From a virus: a stretch of 64,000 nt of DNA. The translations under genes and the position numbers were made by a program. Each line of letters begins with the position of its first letter. The first letter of the stretch is position 1. The notes under the pieces are model-generated. The model saw only the letters and a program-made list of their open reading frames with translations. It was not told the DNA's origin and made no database searches. Positions 18,297-30,094 of this stretch are shown in pieces. The stretch spans positions 62,001-126,000 of IMG/VR virus record IMGVR_UViG_3300032308_002775. One strand, given 5' to 3'.

Positions 18297-18941
18297 ATGG
18301 CCACGGACACGATTGGAAAGAACGGGTCAGGTGTGCGCGGGCGAGTCACGCTCTGGCGGGTCGACGAGTCCAGCGGCCTGATGGTGCCGCTCCACAGCCA
18401 AAAGAACCAGATCCTCCTGTCCTGGGGCCACGTCGCCGCCCGGCAGCTCGGCTACCGACCGCAGGCCGGTCGGCCCAGCTACCACATCTCCGCGATGTAC
18501 ATCGAGTACGAAAACGTCGGGAGCCCTTCCACAGAGGTGACCGTCGAGGCCTTCGAGCGAGACCTCGATCCGGACTACTACAACAACCTGATGGCCAGCG
18601 CCTCCCGCGACTATCTCCGCGTCGCCCTGCGGCTGGAACCGACGCTGGGTATTTCGACCGACACGGCAGATCTTTACCCGGGTTACTTCACCGACGGCGC
18701 CAACGGTAACGCGCTCACGTTTTTCGCCCAGACCTCCGGCGTCGAGGGCGTGCACGGAAAGGCCTTCGGCGGCAGCGGCAACAACAGCAAGATTTACGCC
18801 GCGTCGCTCGTGGCGACACCCGGCGGCGACGACCCGACGCAGGATGTCTTGTTTGCGCGGACGACCTTCGCGGCAGCTGATCAGGTGACCAAGGAAGCGT
18901 CCTCGCAAATCGGGATCACCTGGGAAGCGGCGTTTGAATAA
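18297..18941 (+). CDS. Virion structural protein, unknown (baseplate/fibre adaptor?)
   Basis: 214 residues. It begins with a Gly-rich stretch, then beta-rich sequence including VRGRVTLWRVDESSG and an aromatic region (YHISAMYIEYENVG). It lies at the junction of wedge and fibre genes, so an adaptor joining fibres to the baseplate is plausible. No domain is recognised. The stop codon is followed at once by the GTTTCAC-type inverted repeat. Confidence 0.5.
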   Translation: MATDTIGKNGSGVRGRVTLWRVDESSGLMVPLHSQKNQILLSWGHVAARQLGYRPQAGRPSYHISAMYIEYENVGSPSTEVTVEAFERDLDPDYYNNLMASASRDYLRVALRLEPTLGISTDTADLYPGYFTDGANGNALTFFAQTSGVEGVHGKAFGGSGNNSKIYAASLVATPGGDDPTQDVLFARTTFAAADQVTKEASSQIGITWEAAFE

Positions 18942-18942
18942 C

Positions 18943-18964
18943 AGTTTCACATGGATTTGTGAAA
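18943..18964. promoter_or_regulatory. GTTTCAC-N8-GTGAAAC inverted repeat
   Basis: Perfect 7-bp arms (GTTTCAC / GTGAAAC) separated by 8 bases, located between two genes and 16 bases before the next ATG, with GGAGG in between. The same arm sequence and 8-base spacing recur at 35651, 51834, 51882 and (degenerate) 52370. It could be an operator for a dimeric regulator or an RNA hairpin. Confidence 0.5.
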
Positions 18965-18980
18965 CCATTGGAGGACACGG

Positions 18981-20882
18981 ATGTCCAACAGTAACTGGCT
19001 GAACAACATCAAGCACGTTGCGCCCGGCGAGCCGGTGCAGGCTGGCGTCGTAAGTCGCCCCGATCGCGCGCTAGTTGACCGCACGAACTACCTCAAGGAC
19101 CGCCTTGACGCCGCGGCCCTCGGCCAGGCGATTTTCGACGTGGATGCCACGGTTGCACCGGACGTGCTGCCCGGCCAGCCCGTGTTTTGGAACCACGAAA
19201 CTCAGCGCTACGAAAAGGCGCTGGCCGCCGTGGAAACGAACCCGGCGACCCAGGCCTTGGTGACGCAACCTTCCTGCGACGTCCTGGGCGTCTGCTACAC
19301 GAAGAAGAACGCCACACAGGCGGACATCGTGCTGCGCGGCCTGGTCAAGCTCCCGGAAATCACCAACGCCGTCAGCGGTACTGTGGCCGCCGGTCGTTAC
19401 TACCTGTCGAGCACCGAGAGCGGCAAGCTCGTTCAAGAGCGGCCGCCCGTCACCGTAAGCGTCTGCTACGTGCAGGGCGCCAAGGACAACTGCGCCGACG
19501 AGCCGTGGGTCGTCGTGATGCCGCAGATGCGCGACTTTCTCGAAGACCACATCCATTACCGCTTTGAGCTGGCGACGCTGCCTGCGGGCGATCACGATCC
19601 GACCGCGGCCGCCACGAATGGCGTGCACACGATCGAAAACGCCGACGAGGAACGCGAGGGCTGGCTTCCGGCTGATCACGCAATCTTCAACGGCACAGCC
19701 CCGGCGGGCGCAAAGTTTGGCTACAACTTTTCTCAGCACGCCGCCATCGAGCGCGTCTGGCCGCCGCAACCGATCCAGGCCGTGGCCATCCTCTGGGACA
19801 AAGGAATCAACAACGTCGGCGCTACGGAGATTCCGCTGGGCGCCGACGGGCTGTGCGTCGTAAACACCCACGGCATCTGGTGGATGAGCGACTGCTATGG
19901 CGAGGTGCCCTGGCCAGCGGACCTTGACACGGCCAGCGTCGAATCCGTGAGCTCGCTGGCCGATTGCCCGCGCGAAGAGCGAATGCGGGTAATCGTCGTT
20001 TATCTTCGGATGCTTTTCGGTAACGACCGCTCCGTGGTGACGAGCCTCAAGCCTGCTGAAGGCAGCCCGATTACCGTCGTCAACTGCGACGGTATTCCGG
20101 CGAATCAAGATAATGCGCTGACGGGCGATCTCGAGCTGGGGCTGAACCTGGCGCTCCTAGACGATCCGACCGAGGTGGCTGGCGGCCGGGTCTACAAGCA
20201 GATCACAACAGATTTTAAGTTCCGGAAGGGGTGGGTTGCTGAAGGCGTCCGCTCCGGCGCCGGGCCGCTGACGATCACCGGCACGCGCAGCCGTGTGCTC
20301 ACAACTGCTGAGAAGACGGCGCTGCAGCTTCCGGCTGACGATGAGTCGCTTCTGCATCAAGGACTGGTCACCATTTCCTACGATGACCAACTGGTTGAAC
20401 GCGAAATCGCGCCGCAGATCATCCGGTTGTCCGACACGGTCGAGCGACTCTATCTCGACATTCCGTACCTCGGGTTTCCACAGAGCCAGGATTCACTGGT
20501 GCGGGTGCGGCTCAACGTTCCCAGCGCGAACCTTGGCGCGCCTCTGGCGCTGCGCATTCGCGCGCAGCTCTTTGGCAGAACCAGCGCCGTGCTGCCCGCG
20601 ATGGCCGTGTCGTATCGGCGCATTCCGCGGCCAGCGTCTGCGGTGACCGCTGCAATGCCGACGCTTCCCGGCGTGAGCGACGAGGTCAACATCGTTTTTG
20701 AAGTGCCCGCCGCGTCGCTTCCCGTCGATACGCCTGTTGAGGTCGAGAGCGAGACGTTCGAGATCGTCGAGGGCGACACTGTCCTGGTGACGCTCGCGCG
20801 ATACGGCACCGCGGACAGCTACGCGGGCGAGGTCGGTCTGTTACGGTTGTCGGGTGTGATCACCGTCCCTGCCGCTGAATAA
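18981..20882 (+). CDS. Tail fibre/baseplate structural protein
   Basis: 633 residues. The N-terminus (NWLNNIKHVAPGEPV ... RALVDRTNYLKDRLD) resembles N-termini of phage fibre or wedge-attached proteins that declare a position on the baseplate. The rest is beta-rich with several domains: residues about 50-190 with regular GRYYLSS/VLGVCYTK strands, then a His-rich loop (EDHIHYRF). No enzyme motif. It heads a run of tail-tip genes. GGAGG precedes the ATG, downstream of an inverted repeat that may control it. Confidence 0.6.
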   Translation: MSNSNWLNNIKHVAPGEPVQAGVVSRPDRALVDRTNYLKDRLDAAALGQAIFDVDATVAPDVLPGQPVFWNHETQRYEKALAAVETNPATQALVTQPSCDVLGVCYTKKNATQADIVLRGLVKLPEITNAVSGTVAAGRYYLSSTESGKLVQERPPVTVSVCYVQGAKDNCADEPWVVVMPQMRDFLEDHIHYRFELATLPAGDHDPTAAATNGVHTIENADEEREGWLPADHAIFNGTAPAGAKFGYNFSQHAAIERVWPPQPIQAVAILWDKGINNVGATEIPLGADGLCVVNTHGIWWMSDCYGEVPWPADLDTASVESVSSLADCPREERMRVIVVYLRMLFGNDRSVVTSLKPAEGSPITVVNCDGIPANQDNALTGDLELGLNLALLDDPTEVAGGRVYKQITTDFKFRKGWVAEGVRSGAGPLTITGTRSRVLTTAEKTALQLPADDESLLHQGLVTISYDDQLVEREIAPQIIRLSDTVERLYLDIPYLGFPQSQDSLVRVRLNVPSANLGAPLALRIRAQLFGRTSAVLPAMAVSYRRIPRPASAVTAAMPTLPGVSDEVNIVFEVPAASLPVDTPVEVESETFEIVEGDTVLVTLARYGTADSYAGEVGLLRLSGVITVPAAE

Positions 20883-20885
20883 GCC

Positions 20886-21848
20886 ATGCCAGTCGGAAAT
20901 TGGAATCTCCAGTGGCTCAACCACAACTCGCAGCGTTCTTATCCGCTGGCTGAGCGCGCTACCAAAACAGACATAACTAGTACGATCCGCCTGCCCGACA
21001 GCTTTATCGTCGCGCTCTATCTGCCAGTACCCGTTGATCCGAACATCGAGCCGGTCAAGTTCTACGTTAAAAGCGTGCTCATTTCGGCAACGGGTTACAA
21101 CATCACGATCGGTTACGACAGCGGCGAGACAGATACGCGCGACAATCCCGACGTTGCCGCAGCGAACATCGCCCGAAGCGCTTACCAGCCGAACCGGGCG
21201 TTTGCGATGGCGGGCGTCGACAGTTTTTCTGACTGCATCGGCGAGGTTGTTCTCGGAAAGCTTGACGAGGTCGATTCGTTACCGCCGGGACTGTACTACT
21301 TCGCTCCCAGCGGCGGACAGCTCGAGGCCGACCCGATTCGGCCGATGATTCGCGGCGTGACGCGCTTGCGCGTTTCAAACAATGGCGACGAGCTGAGCGA
21401 CTTCATTTACGGCGACGTCACGTTGATCGCTGGCTCAAACATGCGAATCATCGTGGAGAACAACGCAGGCACTGATCCCAAGATCATCTTCAGCGCGATT
21501 TCTGGCTTGAACCTGAACACGGATTGCGTCTGCGAAACGCCGGACCCGGGTGAATGTATCCGGTGCATTAACGGCGTGTGTTCTGATGACGGCGACTACG
21601 TCTTCAGCGGCGGCGAGTGCATCGAAATCCGACCCACAACCAGCGGGCTGCTGTTCAACGACTTCTGCGCCCAACCGTGCTGCGGCTGTGAAGAGCTAGA
21701 CGCCCTGTCCCGGCAGGTCGACCGTTTCAGCGACGGTGTTAATACGCTGCAGAACTTTGTAACGCGGCTTGGATCTGAAGTGACGCAAATGTCTCTTGTC
21801 GTCCTGGGAAGCCGTCTCGGCGATTCCGGCTGCAACACCTGTAGCTAG
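20886..21848 (+). CDS. Tail-tip protein, R-x-Y-P family paralogue 1
   Basis: 320 residues. First of four related proteins that share an N-terminal motif; here NSQRSYPLAER at residues 14-24. The C-terminus is cysteine-rich (CVCETPDPGECIRC, CAQPCCGCEE), likely disulfide- or metal-stabilised, and ends with a heptad-like helix (about 270-305) that may trimerise. Likely an extracellular tail component. Function unknown; virion location inferred from position and composition. The start lies 3 bases after the preceding stop. Confidence 0.6.
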   Translation: MPVGNWNLQWLNHNSQRSYPLAERATKTDITSTIRLPDSFIVALYLPVPVDPNIEPVKFYVKSVLISATGYNITIGYDSGETDTRDNPDVAAANIARSAYQPNRAFAMAGVDSFSDCIGEVVLGKLDEVDSLPPGLYYFAPSGGQLEADPIRPMIRGVTRLRVSNNGDELSDFIYGDVTLIAGSNMRIIVENNAGTDPKIIFSAISGLNLNTDCVCETPDPGECIRCINGVCSDDGDYVFSGGECIEIRPTTSGLLFNDFCAQPCCGCEELDALSRQVDRFSDGVNTLQNFVTRLGSEVTQMSLVVLGSRLGDSGCNTCS

Positions 21849-21856
21849 GAGCTGCC

Positions 21857-23383
21857 ATGAGCTGCGAAGACTTCTTTATCGCGCCCGGCGGCCGGGGAGG
21901 CATTGGCGTTATTCAGCCGCAGAGCGGACTGGACTACCCGATCGTCGACCCGTCGGACGACATTAGATATCTAATCGCCGATTTCTATCTGGCCTACGAC
22001 GATCCCGGATACTACCGCGCGAGCGAGGTCATCCGGCAGCACCCGCTCCGCATCAAATGGCTCTACGGCGTCGGGTGCGAGGAGGCAGAAGCGCCGACCT
22101 GGGCACCTGAACCGGTTCACGAGGCCGACATTCTGATCGTCGACGACAACGGCACGACGGTTTTCGACTCGACGCAGCTGATCCCTGATGGCGGCGACCC
22201 CGAGTACCAAAGCTTTCGAAAACTCAGCTGGGGCGACGATTACGACGTCTACGAGTGGAGCGGCCTCGACGCCGTCTGCCGAATGGTCGTGCACAAGACC
22301 TGGCCGCCCTCGTTCGAAATCGACCCGAAGAACTGGCCGGTCCACCTCGTCCCTGGAAACGCCACGTTGGACGAGCGCGCGATTTACAAAATGCCCCGCC
22401 GCCTCCGCTCGCTCAAGGTGATGGAAGCCGACTTTGAACTCGGCGGCGCTCGGCGCACGGGCGTAATTTTTGCGCCCGGGAACAACATGCTTATCGAGAA
22501 CACGGGTACGGAAGTCGTTGGCCTACGGCAGAACACGAATATCGAGTTTGGCGCAGTCCCCGGCGCGGGGCTGGGAAAATACGACGACTGCCCAGACGAA
22601 CCTGACCGGCCGATTTTTCGGCTTGGTGGCGCTACGGCAAACGCCTACGGCGACCTTGTGATTGCCGGGCCTGACTGCATTTGGGTCCGGCAGCCCACGA
22701 CGCTCAACGTCAATGGCCGGGCCGTGCCGGTCAGGCCGAACAACACGGCGGCGCTCATGGTCGGCAGCAACTGCCCGCCTTGCTGCGACTGCCCCGATTA
22801 CGCAAACACGGCGCTGTACATGAACCGCGTCTCGCGCCGTTATTCGACGATCGGAAAACGGGCGCACGACATCAAACTGCTTCACGAAAACAACATTGAC
22901 CGCTGGGTGGAGCAACGCGAATGCCGCCTGCAAAAACCGTTGCGGGTCATTTTAGCGCCGCAACGCTGCCCAGTCCTCGACGTGGTCATCATGTTCTGCA
23001 ACCAGTGTCAGCAGTGCGCGCAAGACGCGACGCTGTTCGTTGAGTTCGACAGTTTTCCGCTCGGCGCCACGGCCGATGTCGAGTGCGGCTACACAATTTT
23101 GCAGGCGCCCGGATACCCCGGCGCCGAATACGTACTTCAAGGCTCGTATCCGTCGTTCAACGCGCCGCTCCCGCCAGTGGACGTGGGCAACTCTGCATAC
23201 GTGAAGTTTCGCCTGCGCTTCTCGACCAAAACGTACCCCTACCTGATTACGGCCACGCTCACAGGAGCCGTGGGCGACTCTTCCGTTCTCGCCGGGTGCG
23301 TAGACACTGCGCCGGTCGCAATGGCCTCTGCCTCGGCGGCGCTCAACTGCGACCTCGCGGGCAACACGATCCGGAAATGCTAG
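21857..23383 (+). CDS. Tail-tip structural protein, unknown
   Basis: 508 residues, flanked by R-x-Y-P family members but without a clear copy of the motif; LDYPIVDPSDDIRYL near residue 25 may be a distant version. It contains a cysteine cluster CPPCCDCPDYA (about 307-317), CNQCQQC (about 378-384) and a C-terminal beta domain of immunoglobulin-like feel (about 390-500). AGGAG precedes the ATG. The gene contains the GATATC palindrome at 21962. Presumed receptor-facing or adaptor protein. Confidence 0.55.
   Translation: MSCEDFFIAPGGRGGIGVIQPQSGLDYPIVDPSDDIRYLIADFYLAYDDPGYYRASEVIRQHPLRIKWLYGVGCEEAEAPTWAPEPVHEADILIVDDNGTTVFDSTQLIPDGGDPEYQSFRKLSWGDDYDVYEWSGLDAVCRMVVHKTWPPSFEIDPKNWPVHLVPGNATLDERAIYKMPRRLRSLKVMEADFELGGARRTGVIFAPGNNMLIENTGTEVVGLRQNTNIEFGAVPGAGLGKYDDCPDEPDRPIFRLGGATANAYGDLVIAGPDCIWVRQPTTLNVNGRAVPVRPNNTAALMVGSNCPPCCDCPDYANTALYMNRVSRRYSTIGKRAHDIKLLHENNIDRWVEQRECRLQKPLRVILAPQRCPVLDVVIMFCNQCQQCAQDATLFVEFDSFPLGATADVECGYTILQAPGYPGAEYVLQGSYPSFNAPLPPVDVGNSAYVKFRLRFSTKTYPYLITATLTGAVGDSSVLAGCVDTAPVAMASASAALNCDLAGNTIRKC
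21962..21975. repeat. 14-bp palindrome ATTAGATATCTAAT
   Basis: Perfect palindrome inside a coding region that is otherwise GC-rich. One of the dispersed GATATC-centred sites (see findings). It lies 5.6 kb from the previous extended site and 5.8 kb from the next. Confidence 0.6.
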
Positions 23384-23386
23384 ACC

Positions 23387-25024
23387 ATGCCCATACGCAA
23401 CCAGAACTGGTACGACCTGCAGGCGACACGGCGCTACCCGCTGGACGAACGCAGCACGGGCGTTGACGACGCAGGCAAGAGCATCCACGACGACATTCTC
23501 GTGGACTGCCATATACGCTTTCCGGTCACGCTTGGGCAGTACTTGTTCGTTCAGGGCATCACTGTGTCTCCGGGTCTGGTGACGTTGGTGTTCGGCGCCG
23601 CGGCCAGCTTGACCGACGCAGCTCCGGTTACCATCGCCGCCGTCTCGCTGCCCAGGTCCACGCCGCAAAACGTCAACCACCCGATTACGCCGCTTGCGGA
23701 CGGCGTGGCGGGCTGGGTTGCGCTGGGGCACGGCCTTGATGAGGAGTTTGTCGGCCGGTACAGCTCGCCGATCCAGACGCTCATTTCACAGCGGTGCGCG
23801 CGACCGTACCGCCCGCTACCAATTCCGTCGCTTGGCAAGCTTGATTTGTCGACGAGTCTTCAGGGCATCGTTACGTTTCTAAGCCAGCCGCCGGTGACGA
23901 CCACGTACATTCCCAAAACATCGGAACAAGCGCTACGAGTTAACAGCACGCCAGTTAATGCGATCGTCTTCAAACTGGAGGACGAGGTGCAGGGAGCAAA
24001 TCCACTCAGAACCTTACTCGGTCCTTGTAACCAGCGCCCCGAGAGCGGAACGTGCCCCAAGCCGCCCATCGAAACCATCAACGGGCTCACGCCAGATTGC
24101 GCCGGAAATATCAACATAACGTTTGACGGCTTCACTCCTGCGGTCTTTGAGAACTGCGGCGGCGTCGATGTCCTCGCCGACACCGGGCTTTCGGAAGCGT
24201 GTGCGGGCGGCGACGGCAACGACGAACGGCGCGCACCGCAGGACAACTGCGTGCCGGGCACTGAAAGCATTGATGACGCGACTTGGTACGACCCGACTAC
24301 GCAGCTGCCCGGGCCGGATTTGCCGCCTGACGTAGTGTCTTCGGAAAGCCTGCCCGACGATAGCGTCATCGGGACGTGCGCTACGCTGCCCGTCTGCGTC
24401 AATTTCGCCGACGGCGCAGCAACCGAATTCGTGGTTCGAGACGGCTTGTTTGTCTTTGATTCTGTGGTTGGTGCGCCGTCGCTCTGTGCAGACGCCTCCT
24501 CGTTGTCGGTGGGCGAGGACGATGCGCACTACGTCTACACTGCCGCAAACATCGTCGGTCGCAACCTAGCGCTGTTCAAGAACTGCGCCAGCGATTGGGC
24601 GCTGTCCAAGACAGTTGGAGTTGAGCTGCAGATCACAGTCTCAGGTTTGCGCCGAAACGGCGGACTGGTTTTGAACTATCTGCGCGGCAATAGCGGCCTG
24701 GGTTCACCAACGCGGTACCTGGTTGCCACGATCGACGCAGACACCGCGCAGCTCAAGCTGTTGCGGTTCAACGGCTCCGCTTTTGTTAACGAATACAGTG
24801 CGCCGTTTCAGGCGATCGTTGACACCTGGTATCGGTTGACCGCTACGCCAGTGCTGGTTGGAAGCGCTGTGGCAATAACGCTAACAGCAGAGGCTGTCGA
24901 CGGAAGCGTGGTGCCGCTTTCTGTATCGCTCACGGTTGCAAACTACGGCGACCCCGTTGGTCAGGCGGGTGTGTTTAGTTCGTCGTCTTACACTCGCTTC
25001 AACAAGTTTACGATCGAGGATTAG
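23387..25024 (+). CDS. Tail-tip protein, R-x-Y-P family paralogue 2
   Basis: 545 residues. N-terminal motif QATRRYPLDER at residues 12-22. Around residue 225 it has ETINGLTPDCAGNINITF, which matches the TINGI..G motif found near the C-termini of paralogues 3 and 4. It then continues into an extra C-terminal beta-sandwich-like domain (about 330-545) that the others lack, resembling carbohydrate-binding or lectin-like domains by strand pattern only. This suggests a modular fibre with an added receptor-binding domain. Confidence 0.58.
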   Translation: MPIRNQNWYDLQATRRYPLDERSTGVDDAGKSIHDDILVDCHIRFPVTLGQYLFVQGITVSPGLVTLVFGAAASLTDAAPVTIAAVSLPRSTPQNVNHPITPLADGVAGWVALGHGLDEEFVGRYSSPIQTLISQRCARPYRPLPIPSLGKLDLSTSLQGIVTFLSQPPVTTTYIPKTSEQALRVNSTPVNAIVFKLEDEVQGANPLRTLLGPCNQRPESGTCPKPPIETINGLTPDCAGNINITFDGFTPAVFENCGGVDVLADTGLSEACAGGDGNDERRAPQDNCVPGTESIDDATWYDPTTQLPGPDLPPDVVSSESLPDDSVIGTCATLPVCVNFADGAATEFVVRDGLFVFDSVVGAPSLCADASSLSVGEDDAHYVYTAANIVGRNLALFKNCASDWALSKTVGVELQITVSGLRRNGGLVLNYLRGNSGLGSPTRYLVATIDADTAQLKLLRFNGSAFVNEYSAPFQAIVDTWYRLTATPVLVGSAVAITLTAEAVDGSVVPLSVSLTVANYGDPVGQAGVFSSSSYTRFNKFTIED

Positions 25025-25025
25025 C

Positions 25026-25808
25026 ATGGCGGCTGCTCGTATCCTGTATCCGCAGTTTCGCGACGAGCAAGCTGACTCGCGCTATCCGTTTGCGGACCGC
25101 GCCACCCTTATTTCCAGTGAGCGCCGATTAGAAATCGGTCGCGATACGTTTTTGGATGCGACCATTTACGCCATCGACGGGGAGCAGCAGGCGTATCTCT
25201 CCGCTGTCGTCGTGACGCCGCAACAGGTTACGATTCGCGTTGGCGACAACGCTAATCGCGCGCGGGCAGCAGCGACCTTCGACTCTGCGGCGCCGCCAGC
25301 GGACGGCGTGCTCGCGCTGTACGACGAGTACGGACGGCCTGCGGGGCAGCTACTGTCAGCGCCGCTGGCCCTCGCGCGCTTCTCCGGCTGGCCCACAGAG
25401 ACGCATACATTTTCTACAGAGTCTGCCGAATTTGTTTCGAGCGTTGTAATCCCGGCGCGAGAACCAGGCGTGCGCGCGCTGACTACGCCGGGCGGTCCCA
25501 TCGTTACCGGAGACGTGTGGCTTGTGGGCGGCCGCGGCATAGTCGTTCGCAAAGAGGGCGAGACTACGATCCGCATAGATATCATTGGGCAGCCGCTCTT
25601 CAGCCGCGAAATCTGTGACGAGTTTGATCGATTTGAGTCGCGCAACTTTCTGCAAACGTTGACAATCAACGGCATATCGTGCGGGCCAGATGAGTACGGC
25701 AATTTCATTATCACCGCGAACGGCCACGAGGCTACCGATACGGTTTTGCGGGTCTATCCGCAAGACGGAAACATTAAAATAGACACTGTTGGCCGAAAGG
25801 TAGTGTGA
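25026..25808 (+). CDS. Tail-tip protein, R-x-Y-P family paralogue 3
   Basis: 260 residues from ATG 25026, one base after the preceding stop; an upstream frame from 24936 overlaps the previous gene and is unlikely. Motif QADSRYPFADR at residues 14-24. The C-terminus carries LTINGISCGPDEYGNFIITA, matching paralogues 2 and 4. The middle is Ala/Pro/Gly-rich beta sequence. No enzyme motif. Confidence 0.57.
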   Translation: MAAARILYPQFRDEQADSRYPFADRATLISSERRLEIGRDTFLDATIYAIDGEQQAYLSAVVVTPQQVTIRVGDNANRARAAATFDSAAPPADGVLALYDEYGRPAGQLLSAPLALARFSGWPTETHTFSTESAEFVSSVVIPAREPGVRALTTPGGPIVTGDVWLVGGRGIVVRKEGETTIRIDIIGQPLFSREICDEFDRFESRNFLQTLTINGISCGPDEYGNFIITANGHEATDTVLRVYPQDGNIKIDTVGRKVV

Positions 25809-25809
25809 A

Positions 25810-26745
25810 ATGCCCCGTCCCGGTTTTTATAACGACAACGAATACCGTGCGTATCCGTTCGTCTACAAAAGCGACTTCTCTGGCCCGCTGCTTCCAGACT
25901 CTGCGGTTGTCGATTGCGGGATCATCATGGGGCTAGACAGCGCGTTTGAACACGAGGCTCACGCGGTGTGGCTGGCGGGAATTACCCGCGCCGCTGGCGT
26001 GATTCGTTTTGAACTGGCGACTGACGCGCCCGGTGCCGCCGCGCTTCCGCTCGTGTTTGAGTGCGCAGACACGGCAGAGGACTGGACAAGCATTTTCGCG
26101 CTATCAGACCCCGCGGCAACTTCGCCCTGCGCGATCGAGCCCACGTGGGAGGGTTTTCTGGTGGTCGGACCGTTGGAGGCGCTGCGGGCGCTGTTGAGCG
26201 AAAACGGCGACGAGCTAACGTTCCCAGCCCGCGAACGGTCGCTCGAGCCCGGGCGCATTCAAAGTCTGGTTAAGAGCTACGTTCGGTCCATCAGTTTAGG
26301 CAATTTACCACGCGTGCGCGCTTTGCCGCCGAGCATCTGTCACGACGAAACCGCGCCCGACCCGCGAGAGCTTGTCGTAAACGCTTTCTGCATGCAAGGC
26401 AACCTGCGCATCAAAGAAGGGTACAATTGTCGCGTTAAACAAACAGACGAGCTTAATGAAATCCGTGTTACCGCCGAAGTCGGTGGCGGCGACACGGACG
26501 TTGATGAACTGTGCGCGCACGGCGGTGAGTTACCCCTCTACCCGGGCGAACCATTTGACCCAGAGACTGGTTTCTTCAGCGGCGGGCCTGCCTGCAATCA
26601 AGTGATCTCAACGATTAACGGTATCGGCGGCGGTAGCGTCAACATTGTTGGCGGCACGGGCGTCAACGTCACCGCAGACGCTGAAACAAACACCGTGATC
26701 GTCGCGCTTGCGCAAAACAACCTTGTCGGTAACTGCAACTCGTAA
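25810..26745 (+). CDS. Tail-tip protein, R-x-Y-P family paralogue 4
   Basis: 311 residues. Motif NEYRAYPFVYK at residues 10-20. The C-terminus has STINGIGGGSVNIVGGTGVN, matching paralogues 2 and 3, followed by short beta repeats. It begins one base after paralogue 3 ends. Together the four genes look like tandem duplication and divergence of a tail-tip subunit, perhaps occupying different positions of one structure. Confidence 0.57.
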   Translation: MPRPGFYNDNEYRAYPFVYKSDFSGPLLPDSAVVDCGIIMGLDSAFEHEAHAVWLAGITRAAGVIRFELATDAPGAAALPLVFECADTAEDWTSIFALSDPAATSPCAIEPTWEGFLVVGPLEALRALLSENGDELTFPARERSLEPGRIQSLVKSYVRSISLGNLPRVRALPPSICHDETAPDPRELVVNAFCMQGNLRIKEGYNCRVKQTDELNEIRVTAEVGGGDTDVDELCAHGGELPLYPGEPFDPETGFFSGGPACNQVISTINGIGGGSVNIVGGTGVNVTADAETNTVIVALAQNNLVGNCNS

Positions 26746-26752
26746 ATAACGT

Positions 26753-28807
<2,055 letters not shown>

Positions 28808-28811
28808 TGAA

Positions 28812-29387
28812 ATGCCCGAATTCACTACGCGAATTGTAGACTTTGGTCCATGCGAATGCTGCGCAACAAGCTCCAGCTCTAGCGACTCCCCGAGCTCCAG
28901 CTCTAGCGGGCCCCCTGGTACTGGTTGGGTATGCCCGCCGCTTACTGGCTGGGTATGCCCCCCAACCAACGACGGTTACATTTGTACTGGCTATGTTTGC
29001 GTAAAAGAATGTCAATGCCCAACGTGCGATGACCCGTTTGCAATTACAGGCACATTTGACGGTATTGTTGCAATAGGCGTTTGTTATGGCGGCGTGTATA
29101 TTGGCCAAAACACCCGCGACGATCTTTTCGGTAGCGGTGGATACGCGGCGTGGAACTACACAGCAACCTGTTTAAACGGCGATTGGTTGTTTGCCGCATC
29201 AATGTGTTTTTTTGATGGGGCAGGCTGCGTAACTGGCGCCAGCTATCGTGCCGTTGTTTTGTGTAAAGACACCGACGAAGATGGATTACCGCGCGCAGGC
29301 ACTATTAACCTTGAACGTGTAGACGACGGCGGGCCGCCCGCAGATGACTGCGAACCTGCCGCGCCGACAATCACAATAACCAAATGA
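28812..29387 (+). CDS. Cysteine-rich tail/fibre protein with Ser linker
   Basis: 191 residues from ATG 28812; a GTG at 28800 overlapping the previous stop is possible. N-terminus ends in GPCECCATSSSSSDSPSSSS, a flexible serine linker, then two GWVCPP repeats, CQCPTC, and a C-terminal globular beta domain with more cysteines (about 75-190). Composition is unlike enzymes and fits an extracellular virion protein. Base composition falls here compared with the upstream genes. Confidence 0.5.
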   Translation: MPEFTTRIVDFGPCECCATSSSSSDSPSSSSSGPPGTGWVCPPLTGWVCPPTNDGYICTGYVCVKECQCPTCDDPFAITGTFDGIVAIGVCYGGVYIGQNTRDDLFGSGGYAAWNYTATCLNGDWLFAASMCFFDGAGCVTGASYRAVVLCKDTDEDGLPRAGTINLERVDDGGPPADDCEPAAPTITITK

Positions 29388-30091
29388 ATATTGCTGTAGT
29401 CGCGCACTTGCCCATATTTTTGCCAGGCCAGCGCGCTGCGTTTGCGCGCTATGCGCCGCACGCTGATTACACAGTTGTAGTTCCGCGCGGTTTAAGTCGC
29501 CTTATGCGTCCATACTGCGAAAGCGCTGAACTTGCGTACGAAGAAGCACCGCACGGAAGTTACCTTGCAATCGTTGACTGGCTGGCGCAAAAAGCACAAG
29601 TGCCTACTCTCATTGTCGAGTGGGATGTTGTGCCAATTCGCCCCGTGGTGTTTTCTGCTGCGTGTTCGTATCGCGGAAAACAGCACGCAAATATGCCTAC
29701 ACCCCCGCGGCGTTTTTATTACCCGAATATTTTGGCGTTTAACCCTGCCGTCGATCAGTACACGCCAAGGTATTTGTCAGCTAGCGCAGAACCGTTTTCA
29801 ACACCATTTCGCGCGCTAGAGCACCGAATAATCGAAGCGGCCCATCCCGGCCTGCCGGACTGCTGTGCAGCCGCCGGGTTCTCGCTTATCGGCGATGAGT
29901 ACGCGCACCATCTGCACGGCGCAATGCAAACACCGGAACGGGCTGCCTGCTGGGCAGCTGTTTTATACGAGATCGGCGCCGGGCGGCATCAAATCTTGCC
30001 GCCAAATAAATTTGACGTCGAGACTACACCGGCACCGGCGCAACAGGTAAAATTTACAGATATTCGCACCGTTTACATTTGCGACAACTAG
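29384..30091 (+). CDS. Glycosyltransferase-like protein (tentative)
   Basis: 235 residues, starting in an ATGA overlap. The N-terminus (NIAVVAHLPIF) and the LIVEWDVVPIRP segment near residue 80 look like the nucleotide-sugar fold with an acidic metal-binding EWD motif, as in some small glycosyltransferases. A cluster of His and Cys (GLPDCCAAAGFSLIG) follows. It lies among fibre genes and 3 kb before the larger glycosyltransferase, so modification of tail proteins or host glycans is possible. The assignment is weak. Confidence 0.4.
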   Translation: MNIAVVAHLPIFLPGQRAAFARYAPHADYTVVVPRGLSRLMRPYCESAELAYEEAPHGSYLAIVDWLAQKAQVPTLIVEWDVVPIRPVVFSAACSYRGKQHANMPTPPRRFYYPNILAFNPAVDQYTPRYLSASAEPFSTPFRALEHRIIEAAHPGLPDCCAAAGFSLIGDEYAHHLHGAMQTPERAACWAAVLYEIGAGRHQILPPNKFDVETTPAPAQQVKFTDIRTVYICDN

Positions 30092-30094
30092 ACC

